DNA of 19,011 nt, taken from assembly GCA_030621455.1 (NCBI GenBank), contig JAUXHQ010000006.1, positions 1-19,011 of the forward strand. Direction: 5' to 3'. The translations under genes were made by a program, and so were the position numbers. Below the pieces are notes generated by a model. The model was not told the DNA's origin. It ran no database searches and worked only from the letters and a program-made list of their open reading frames with translations. This document shows, piece after piece, positions 1 through 5,658 of the stretch. The number at the start of each line of letters is the position of its first letter. Positions within the stretch are counted from its first letter, which is position 1. The DNA comes from Deltaproteobacteria bacterium (GTDB lineage Bacteria > Desulfobacterota > UBA8473).

Positions 1-64
1 CCTTGAGTTTTTCAGAGAGATTCTCCATAAATGTGGCGTTCGTATCTACCAACATAACTTTCAA
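1..64 (-). CDS. Partial receiver-like protein, N-terminus only
   Basis: Reading leftwards from a TTG at 64, or an ATG at 55, the minus strand encodes MKVMLVDTNATFMENLSEKL and then leaves the window. This has the beta1-alpha1 pattern of a response-regulator receiver domain and resembles the complete receiver encoded at 503-871 (KVLLVDDEEEFVTTLSERM). The second residue of the acidic pair is Thr rather than Asp or Glu, so the phosphorylation pocket may be degenerate. A GGAG lies nine bases before the TTG. With only 21 residues visible, the family call rests on this similarity, and nothing can be said about output domains. Confidence 0.5.
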   Translation of the reverse strand, partial: MKVMLVDTNATFMENLSEKLK

Positions 65-502
65 TTCAACCGTCTCCCATAGGAACAAAATAAATATTTA
101 CCTCTGCGCCTTGATAATCTTTTCTTTATTTCCTCCCTGCCAGGGACACCTTTAGAAAAACCTTTGACGATCTTGTATCGGCCTGTCCCGGGAGTTTTCC
201 CCAATGAAGCTGGGTATGGAAACTCTAACCTCAGACTCGTCCCTGGTTGAGGCCACAAGCCCTGTCCTTAGAATCCCGGAAGGCGGACATGAGGCACCAA
301 AGATTGACAATTCACGGCAATGAAAGGGGGTTTTAAAATGCGCTGAAGGCCGATAGTAGCAAAAGCCATGCCACTAATAACAAACCCGAAGAAACAATTG
401 GTTAGGAGATTTACACATAGATGCTGTATCTAAATGGTACAGTATGGGACAAAATGCTGGACACAAAACTGTTTCAAATCGTTACGGTAGATGGATTCAC
501 CT
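65..502. other. Intergenic stretch, no gene recognised
   Basis: This stretch lies between the receiver-like start at 64 and the end of the response regulator at 503. I find no convincing coding region, RNA gene, well-spaced promoter or strong terminator. A TTGACA is present near 304-309 on the plus strand, but no acceptable -10 follows it. Short ORFs at 61-258 (minus) and 421-528 (plus) have no recognisable domain and are treated as chance. Confidence 0.5.
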
Positions 503-871
503 TCATGTGTGATTCACCGCCTCATTGATCTTCGCCAATAAATCCTCTATGTCGACAGGTTTCATCAAGTAATCAAAGGCACCCTGCCGCATACCCTCGA
601 TCCCGTCTCTGGTAGAGCCGCGCCCTGTAAGAAGGATTACCGGGATATGAGGCAATATCCTCTTAATCTCCCTGAGCACGTCAAAACCGTTTAACCCGGG
701 CATAACAACATCCAGCACAACAATATCCGGTGGTCTTTCGGCAACCCTTGCCAGGGCATCGTCACCGCTGAAAGCCGTCTCCGGTTCGACACCCTTTAGT
801 GCCATCCTCTCGGATAGCGTAGTTACAAATTCCTCTTCGTCATCAACCAGCAATACCTTCAATCGAGACAT
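503..871 (-). CDS. Single-domain response regulator (receiver only)
   Basis: This 122-residue protein is a stand-alone CheY-like receiver with no output domain. Numbered from the ATG at 871, the acidic pocket is D10-D11, the phosphoacceptor is D54 (in DIVVLDVVMPG), the switch threonine is T82 and the conserved lysine is K104 (in LMKPVD), so it should be phosphorylatable. I chose the 871 start because AGGA lies five bases upstream and MSRLKVLLVDDEE is the normal beta1 beginning. The frame continues to another ATG at 889, but its upstream sequence is a poor ribosome binding site. A second receiver-like gene lies about 440 bp downstream on the same strand. No partner histidine kinase is in the window. 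Such proteins act by protein-protein contact in phosphorelays or as diffusible modulators; the target here is unknown. Confidence 0.9.
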   Translation of the reverse strand: MSRLKVLLVDDEEEFVTTLSERMALKGVEPETAFSGDDALARVAERPPDIVVLDVVMPGLNGFDVLREIKRILPHIPVILLTGRGSTRDGIEGMRQGAFDYLMKPVDIEDLLAKINEAVNHT

Positions 872-950
872 GACTATCCTATCATACATTCCACCGCCCG
901 AGGCATGCTCCCTCAGGACCCGAGGCTATCCCTTTGACAGCAAAAAACCC

Positions 951-1181
951 CGACCTGTGCAGTTACACAACCTAGTATCTTGAAGTGGCTTTGATGATAA
1001 AGTTAAGCGCCGGCTGCTTGTTTCGTTTGCTTGTTATACGTAAGGACCTGGCCGACATTCTAATATACAGACGAGACTTGTCATCCCCTTACACCTACAG
1101 CATTATGCCAGAATGTAGTTCATAAGAAGCAAACGAAACAACCAGCCGGTAAGCGGCACACCTGCCCAACTGCACAGGTCG
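951..1181. repeat. Inverted-repeat element bounded by a 14-bp terminal repeat
   Basis: The ends are CGACCTGTGCAGTT (951-964) and its exact reverse complement (1168-1181). Inside lies a 28-bp arm pair at 1010-1037 and 1122-1149 matching at 26 of 28 positions (core TTGTTTCGTTTGCTT). A further GTAAGG/CCTTAC pair sits at 1040-1045 and 1087-1092. The right arm carries an extra small hairpin (CTACA at 1094 onwards, TGTAG near 1114). The whole could fold into a long branched structure or be a non-autonomous mobile element. It fills most of the 399-bp gap between the NifX-like gene and the response regulator. I see no ORF and no clear target-site duplication. It could also act as a transcription terminator for the genes to its right. 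Confidence 0.6.
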
Positions 1182-1270
1182 AACCCCCCCTTACCTTTTC
1201 TTTAGGCACTGGTTTAGTGAAGACCTTCTTTTGGCAAGAAACACGTAGAGGCTGTGCTTGAGATTGGTTG

Positions 1271-1609
1271 TCAAGCTCCGAACAGGTTAGACCCCTGTGC
1301 CAAACGATTCGCCAAAAAAAGCTCCAAGACATCTTCGTATGGACCGATCACAGAATCCAGGACCCTCACCCTCTTCCATTTGAGGTATTGGTAAAATTCA
1401 TCTTCGATCCCACCACAAATTACGTCTGTGACGCCCTGTGATAGGATCATATGGCATAATTCCTCTGCGGATGCAGAGGTCATGACTATCGTCTTACTCT
1501 CCACAACCTCTCTGCCATCGTTTAGGGAGGCTATAAATATCTCGGATGTGTAATCAAAACGGGGGGCCACATCTTTTCCATAGATCGTTATGAGGACTTT
1601 TTCTGTCAT
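1271..1609 (-). CDS. NifX/NifB C-terminal-like (dinitrogenase iron-molybdenum cofactor biosynthesis) family protein
   Basis: The protein has 112 residues beginning MTEKVLITIYGKDVAPRFD, which is the start typical of the NifX/NafY/NifB-C fold. The family binds iron-sulfur or FeMo-cofactor precursors in nitrogen fixers, and many stand-alone copies in anaerobes have unknown roles. The pattern VAPRFDYTSEIFIASL, followed by a central VTDVICGGIEDE, matches the fold of about 100 residues. A GGGGAG lies four bases before the ATG. The gene sits between a PAS/sigma-54 activator and an inverted-repeat element on the same strand. No nif structural genes are visible, so nitrogen fixation should not be inferred; a metal-cluster carrier or sensor is equally plausible. 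Dispersed-repeat copies in opposite orientation lie on either side, at 1168 and 1652. Confidence 0.75.
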   Translation of the reverse strand: MTEKVLITIYGKDVAPRFDYTSEIFIASLNDGREVVESKTIVMTSASAEELCHMILSQGVTDVICGGIEDEFYQYLKWKRVRVLDSVIGPYEDVLELFLANRLAQGSNLFGA

Positions 1610-1651
1610 AGTTCTCCCCTACGACAATTTCTCTTGTCCGGAAATTTTTCT

Positions 1652-1666
1652 ACCTGTGCAGTTGGG
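1652..1666 (-). repeat. Copy of dispersed CCCAACTGCACAGGT repeat
   Basis: On the minus strand this reads CCCAACTGCACAGGT, identical over 15 bases to plus-strand 1165-1179 at the right end of the 951-1181 element. It sits in the short gap between the sigma-54 activator stop and the NifX-like gene start. The shared core AACTGCACAGGT also occurs at 953-964 and 9303-9314. Confidence 0.7.
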
Positions 1667-1675
1667 TTAAACCTT

Positions 1676-3088
1676 CTACCCAACCCGGTACTTCTTCATC
1701 TTTCGATAGAACGTGGATCTGCCCCACCCCAGAAGCTTGGCCGCGCCCGTGCGATTCCCTCTGGATTGGGCAAGGGCTTCTATAATCATATGCCTCTCCA
1801 TCTCATCCCAATCGAATGGGTTGGCACCTTTGGAGAGAGACCTTCTCTTCAGAAAGGGGTTCGGCGAATAATAAGGATGCCTTATCCTATCAACGGTTTC
1901 CGGTTTATTAACGGCCAAAGATTCATTCAAGTATGAGGAGAGGTGGGCAGAATGGATCGTGTCATCCTGACACAGGTTGACGGCAAATTCTATTATGTTT
2001 CTCAACTCCCGAACATTGCCGGGATACGGATAATTCAACATAACCGGGATAGCATCGGAGGAAAATCCTTTTATCCGTTTATTAAAAGTCTTGGCGAAGT
2101 GCTGGACGAAGTGATTCATCAAGAGCCTGATATCGTCCCCCCTCTCCCTCAATGGGGGTAATTCAATCTGGACAACCTTCAGACGAAACATCAGATCCTG
2201 TCGAAACGTCCTCTGCCTCACCATCTCATCCAGGTCCCTGTGCGTCGCAGCTATGACTCTGGCGTTCGATTTCACCGGTTTGTTACTACCGAGGGGGTAA
2301 AACTCCTTATCATCGAGGAACGTCAGCAATTTGACCTGGAGGGGTAATGGAAGATCGCCTATTTCCGTGAGGTAGATAATTCCATTGTTAGCCAGACGGA
2401 ATCGTCCGGGTTTGTCTTCAATCGCCCCCGTAAATGCCCCGCGTCTGTGTCCAAACAGCTCAGATTCCAAAAGGTTCTCAGGCAAAGCACCGCAATTGAT
2501 CTTAATGAAAGGTCCATTGGCTCGACCGGAAGAGTGATGTATCGCCTCTGCCAGCAAATCCTTTCCAGTGCCGGTTTCGCCGGTTATAAAGACCGAGGAA
2601 TCAGTTTGAGATATGAGTTGCAGTGTACTGAAGATCTCTTCCATCTGAGGGCTTTGTCCAATAATATTGTAGTGATGGTAGGGATCCTGGATCTTCTGAT
2701 CAACTTCCTTTACCAGAGATATGTCTTCAATTGTTTCAATGAATCCAACACGTTGTCCATCAACGTTCTGCAATTCCGAGATATTGATCATAACAGGTAT
2801 CTTCTGCCGGGCCAGGTTGATGATATCCCCCTCTACGCTGATAGAGTCCTCCTTTCCCACATTCTCTGTAGCCGGGCATTTCTTCGTGCAAAGGCTGTTT
2901 CTCAAGATATACCGGCAGGGAACACCATAGGCATCTTCTCGATCGACGCCGGTAATGGCCTCCATAAAGCGATTCATGGTATGAATGCGAAGGTCAAGGC
3001 CAATGAGAGCCACTCCCATGGGTATAGAGTCAAGAACCTCCCTGATGTCTAATTTGTGATAATCAATCCCCCATCTTTCCTTTTTCAT
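1676..3088 (-). CDS. PAS-domain sigma-54-dependent Fis-family transcriptional activator
   Basis: This is a bacterial enhancer-binding protein. Residue numbers count from a GTG at 3094; I prefer the ATG two codons later. A PAS domain spans about 15-130 and carries a cysteine cluster C60, C69 and C73 (CTKKCP). The AAA+ domain follows with Walker A GETGTGKD (172-179), the sigma-54 contact loop GAFTGA (219-224), Walker B, and arginine-finger region FRQDLMFRL. A Fis-type helix-turn-helix occupies about 445-470 (NRTGAAKLLGWGRSTFYRKM). Walker B reads IIYLTEIGDL, so the usual Asp before Glu is Thr243 (codon ACG at 2366-2368). In related proteins that aspartate is needed for ATP hydrolysis. There is no receiver domain, so sensing is probably through PAS. 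It lies downstream of the decarboxylase genes on the same strand. Its target promoter was not identified. Confidence 0.93.
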   Translation of the reverse strand: MKKERWGIDYHKLDIREVLDSIPMGVALIGLDLRIHTMNRFMEAITGVDREDAYGVPCRYILRNSLCTKKCPATENVGKEDSISVEGDIINLARQKIPVMINISELQNVDGQRVGFIETIEDISLVKEVDQKIQDPYHHYNIIGQSPQMEEIFSTLQLISQTDSSVFITGETGTGKDLLAEAIHHSSGRANGPFIKINCGALPENLLESELFGHRRGAFTGAIEDKPGRFRLANNGIIYLTEIGDLPLPLQVKLLTFLDDKEFYPLGSNKPVKSNARVIAATHRDLDEMVRQRTFRQDLMFRLKVVQIELPPLRERGDDIRLLMNHFVQHFAKTFNKRIKGFSSDAIPVMLNYPYPGNVRELRNIIEFAVNLCQDDTIHSAHLSSYLNESLAVNKPETVDRIRHPYYSPNPFLKRRSLSKGANPFDWDEMERHMIIEALAQSRGNRTGAAKLLGWGRSTFYRKMKKYRVG

Positions 3089-3331
3089 GTCCACTCAGGA
3101 TAAAAGCCTTTGGCCAAATACACGGCGCGGGTTATCCTTTCCCTTGGTGTTTGTTCATATGGTAGAAAATAACAATGGAGATTACGCTCTTGAACCTGTC
3201 AAACCAGAAGAACTCTGATGGGAGGGATTAGGGGAGGGAAATTCTTAGGGGCACACCAGTTGAGTGTTTACCAGGATAAAAAGACTATCCACGACAGGAC
3301 TACTAAACCGTTTGAGGAAGATGATTTGACT

Positions 3332-3799
3332 TCAGCCGGCTGCGTTTCTTGCCTCAGTCCTTTTGACCAGACCGGATACGACTTTTCCCGAGATGTACAT
3401 TCCAAGGAACAGGAACGTCAGTACCACAAAAACCCCAATATACCTAAGGACAAGGGTCCCGATTATCCAAGTCCAGTTGTCCTTCACTATAGTAATGGTG
3501 GTTTCCTTCCCTGTTTTTTTTGATATGGTGATGGAATGCCAGGGTCGACTCCCATCGTCTTCAATATAGGTGGCATCTCTCCACTCACGATACTTGATGT
3601 CCTTAAAGCCCTCCAAAGCGCCCCTGTAAAATGTAACTACCTCATCATGAGATAAATTAACCTTCATTTCCAATCGGTCGCCGGTTTTTTTTGTAGTCCT
3701 TCCTTCATGGATAACGGGAACTCCTAAAAAATCTTCGGCAATCGAGTAAATCGGGAAAAACAACACTACAATCAAGATAAAAAGCACATAATTCTTCAT
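3332..3799 (-). CDS. Small exported membrane protein with OadG-like C-terminal helix
   Basis: The protein has 155 residues. It starts with a signal-peptide-like segment (MKNYVLFILIVVLFFPIYSIAEDF, with a likely cleavage after SIA), followed by about 90 polar residues with no motif I recognise. A single strong transmembrane helix (YIGVFVVLTFLFLGMYISG) comes near the end, followed by a short basic tail. The last part resembles the gamma subunit (OadG) of sodium-translocating decarboxylases, whose single helix anchors the complex. The neighbour 69 bp upstream encodes the beta subunit, which supports a gamma-like role. The long extracytoplasmic domain is not usual for OadG, so it may be a variant gamma subunit or an unrelated accessory. 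I chose the ATG at 3799 because GAAGGG lies six bases upstream; the frame also extends to a TTG at 3805. Confidence 0.65.
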   Translation of the reverse strand: MKNYVLFILIVVLFFPIYSIAEDFLGVPVIHEGRTTKKTGDRLEMKVNLSHDEVVTFYRGALEGFKDIKYREWRDATYIEDDGSRPWHSITISKKTGKETTITIVKDNWTWIIGTLVLRYIGVFVVLTFLFLGMYISGKVVSGLVKRTEARNAAG

Positions 3800-3874
3800 T
3801 CTCAACCCTTCATGTGATTTAGATATACGTTATGTATCACTTGATCTGAGGGTTTTCTCAAGGAAACCATACCC

Positions 3875-5017
3875 TCAGTCAAACATGGCAATAAACATTC
3901 CCGCTGCCGACGCTGAGCCTATAACGCCTGCGAGGTTCGGTCCTACCGCGTGCATCAGAAGGTGATTCGTCTTGTCATATTTTATACCTTCAGTCTGAGC
4001 AACCCGTGCTGCCATTGGGACTGCAGAAACCCCGGCTGCGCCAATAAGAGGATTGATCTTTTCTTTTAAGAACAGGTTCATAATCTTTACGGTCAAGATC
4101 CCACCTATGGTACAGACTACAAAATCTGCGAGGCCCAAACCGAAAATGAAAAGCGGCTTCCAGCTCAGGAATTTGTCCGCTTGCATTGTGGCCCCTACTG
4201 AAATGCCCAAGAGTATGGTAACAATATTCATGAGCGAACCCTGGGCTGTCTCTGTTAGTCTCTCCACAACACCGCTTTCTTTCATCAGATTGCCGAGCAT
4301 AAACATGCCCATCAAAGGGATGACACTAGGAACGAGGAGCGCAATTATGCCTGAAGTTATTAAGGGGAAAAGGATCTTCTCTCGCGTTGAAACTTGTCGC
4401 AACTGACGCATGCGGATACTTCTCTCCGCCTTAGAGGTCATGAGCCTCATAATAGGAGGTTGGATGAGAGGAACCATGGCCATGTACGAATAGGCTGCCA
4501 GCGCATTTGGCCCGAGGAGTTGGGGTGCAAGGTGCTGGGTTAAGTAAATGGTTGTTGGACCATCAGCGCCTCCAATAATGCTCACGGAGGCAGCTTCCTT
4601 GAGCGTGAAGCCAACCAGCACAGTGCCGGTAAAAGTGATGAAAACTCCTAACTGTGCGCCGGCGCCGATAAACAGGGTTTTAGGATTTGCGATAAGGGGA
4701 CCGAAATCGGTCATGGCCCCTAAACCCAAAAAGATAATGCAGGGCATAACCTCCCATTTGAGACCATAGTGGTAAAACACCTGGAGGAGTTGTGGGTGGT
4801 CATGAGAGTAGCCCATCAGGGGAACCAGGGGGAAGTTGACGATAAAGATTCCGAAACCGATGGGGAGAAGCAACAGTGGTTCATATTTTTTTACGATCGC
4901 GAGATATACAAAGAGACAGCCCACACCCCACATAATAAAGATCTTCCAATGAAGGTTATATAGCCCTGTCGTCTGAAGCGTGCTATACAACATATCCATA
5001 ATTTCATTGAGAGTCAT
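3875..5017 (-). CDS. oadB: Sodium ion-translocating decarboxylase, beta subunit
   Basis: This 380-residue polytopic inner-membrane protein belongs to the OadB/MmdB/GcdB family, which couples decarboxylation of a biotin-bound carboxyl group to sodium export. Family signatures are present: GGADGPT with the ion-site aspartate at residue 152, then GVSAVPMAARVAQ, and the C-terminal HAVGPNLAGVIGSASAAG. The length fits the shorter beta subunits of methylmalonyl-CoA or glutaconyl-CoA decarboxylases. The reading frame runs upstream to 5107, but AGGAGG four bases before the ATG at 5017 and the MTLNEIMDML start favour 5017. A putative gamma-like subunit follows. No carboxyltransferase or biotin-carrier gene is in the window, so the substrate (oxaloacetate, methylmalonyl-CoA or glutaconyl-CoA) cannot be assigned and the symbol denotes the family only. 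Confidence 0.93.
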   Translation of the reverse strand: MTLNEIMDMLYSTLQTTGLYNLHWKIFIMWGVGCLFVYLAIVKKYEPLLLLPIGFGIFIVNFPLVPLMGYSHDHPQLLQVFYHYGLKWEVMPCIIFLGLGAMTDFGPLIANPKTLFIGAGAQLGVFITFTGTVLVGFTLKEAASVSIIGGADGPTTIYLTQHLAPQLLGPNALAAYSYMAMVPLIQPPIMRLMTSKAERSIRMRQLRQVSTREKILFPLITSGIIALLVPSVIPLMGMFMLGNLMKESGVVERLTETAQGSLMNIVTILLGISVGATMQADKFLSWKPLFIFGLGLADFVVCTIGGILTVKIMNLFLKEKINPLIGAAGVSAVPMAARVAQTEGIKYDKTNHLLMHAVGPNLAGVIGSASAAGMFIAMFD

Positions 5018-5067
5018 GAAACCTCCTGTGTTGAAATGCATAAAAACTGCTAAATCGTTGAAAACTA

Positions 5068-5095
5068 ATGATATGCAAATAGAACTGTTTGTCAC
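5068..5095 (-). promoter_or_regulatory. Candidate proximal sigma-70 promoter of the oadB-type gene
   Basis: On the minus strand GTGACA (5090-5095) and TATCAT (5068-5073) are separated by 16 bases. Each matches five of six consensus positions. Transcription would begin about 45 bases before the ATG at 5017. Confidence 0.4.
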
Positions 5096-5119
5096 ACTTT
5101 TTTCCAAAATGAGTTTGTA

Positions 5120-5148
5120 AATTTAAAAGAGCTATCAATGTTTGTCAA
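5120..5148 (-). promoter_or_regulatory. Candidate distal sigma-70 promoter of the oadB-type gene
   Basis: On the minus strand a perfect TTGACA (5143-5148) is followed after 17 bases by TAAATT (5120-5125), in AT-rich surroundings. It would give a leader of about 95 bases. It may act in tandem with the candidate at 5068-5095. Confidence 0.4.
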
Positions 5149-5201
5149 GAAAAAAGTAACAGCTGCTCAATTAATCAGGGCAGATTACTGATGGCCCTTC
5201 G

Positions 5202-5351
5202 TTACTCTTGCCCGGATTTTTTCAGAAGGTGCAAAATGTTATTATCCATCGTGTCCTGTTGAATACGGAGGGGACTATTCATCCGCGTCAGAAAGGCATG
5301 GGCAGATTTATCCATGGCATCTCTGCCACTAAAGGCCTTTACAAGTCCCAT
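5202..5351 (-). CDS. Small hypothetical ORF (49 residues)
   Basis: An ATG at 5351 opens a 49-residue frame with a protein-like composition, beginning MGLVKAFSGRDAMDKSAHAF and ending HLLKKSGQE before a TAA. No good ribosome binding site precedes it, and no domain is recognised. The frame is open for a few residues upstream of the ATG, so this may be a small protein, the remnant of a larger gene, or chance. It lies between the oadB promoters and the palindromic element at 5407-5551. Confidence 0.25.
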   Translation of the reverse strand: MGLVKAFSGRDAMDKSAHAFLTRMNSPLRIQQDTMDNNILHLLKKSGQE

Positions 5352-5406
5352 AGATATTGGTAGTCTAGTGCCTAAATGGAGTCTTCATCAAGAAAGTCAC
5401 GAACCA

Positions 5407-5551
5407 AGTTTCCAATTCAGAAATGAGAAAAATTTTCTCTGAGTAAGGCCGCACGAGGGTTTTCGCCGAGGCGTACATTAGCGTACGTCGCAGGTGGAAA
5501 CCCGAGGAGAACGCAGCTCAGGGGGAAAAGGCCCATTTCTGGATGGAAACT
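5407..5551. repeat. Large imperfect palindrome (hairpin or MITE-like element)
   Basis: The left end AGTTTCCAATTCAGAAATGAG pairs with the right end CCCATTTCTGGATGGAAACT. Further in, TTTTCTCTGAG pairs with CTCAGGGGGAAAA, and CGAGGGTTTTCGCC with GGTGGAAACCCGAG. The centre is GGCGTACATTAGCGTACGTC. The symmetry is imperfect but continuous over about 145 bp, with no coding frame. It lies directly upstream of the SPFH operon promoter. It looks like a chromosomal repeat of the palindromic type, but only one copy is in the window. Confidence 0.6.
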
Positions 5552-5584
5552 AGTCTAAGATCGATATGGATGGGTCAAAATAGG

Positions 5585-5613
5585 TTTACAAATATGCAGA
5601 CCACTAAAGTAAT
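5585..5613 (+). promoter_or_regulatory. Candidate sigma-70 promoter of the CDF-SPFH operon
   Basis: TTTACA (5585-5590, five of six matches) and AGTAAT (5608-5613, four of six) are separated by 17 bases. The AGTAAT belongs to an AGTAATCC repeated 32 bp downstream in the palindrome at 5640-5653, so the -10 may overlap a regulator site. Confidence 0.4.
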
Positions 5614-5639
5614 CCGTCTCACACTTAACCCCCGTCAGG

Positions 5640-5653
5640 AGTAATCCATTACT
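5640..5653. promoter_or_regulatory. Perfect 14-bp palindrome AGTAATCCATTACT, operator-like
   Basis: The palindrome has 6-bp arms around a CC centre. It lies between the AGGAG at 5637-5641, which it overlaps, and the ATG at 5659. A half-site AGTAATCC recurs at 5608-5615 over the proposed -10, exactly 32 bp (about three helical turns) away. This layout suits a dimeric repressor of the operon. A metal-responsive regulator is a guess prompted by the transporter domain encoded first. Confidence 0.4.
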
Positions 5654-5658
5654 AGATT

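Noticed and set aside
61..258. 65-codon minus-strand ORF whose TGA overlaps the TTG start of the receiver-like fragment
   Set aside because: The overlap looks like translational coupling, but the product is Arg/Lys/Gly-rich with no recognisable domain and no ribosome binding site. Coding is possible but not supported.
421..528. 35-residue plus-strand ORF after an AGGAG
   Set aside because: The spacing to the ATG is 12 bases, the product has no recognisable features, and it runs into the 3' end of the response regulator on the other strand.
951..1181. CRISPR array or transposon with coding capacity
   Set aside because: The repeats are inverted and not regularly spaced direct repeats, and no transposase or cas frame is present.
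1271..1609. Nitrogen fixation locus suggested by the NifX-like protein
   Set aside because: Stand-alone NifX/NifB-C-like proteins are common in anaerobes and no nifHDK or other nif gene is present.
2447..3052. 201-codon plus-strand ORF
   Set aside because: It is fully antisense to the sigma-54 activator, whose domains and motifs are unmistakable; the frame is a shadow.
5018..5658. Sigma-54 (-24/-12) promoter controlled by the nearby enhancer-binding protein
   Set aside because: I looked for TGGCAC-N5-TTGC-like sites on both strands here and before other gene starts and found none convincing; sigma-70-type sites fit better.
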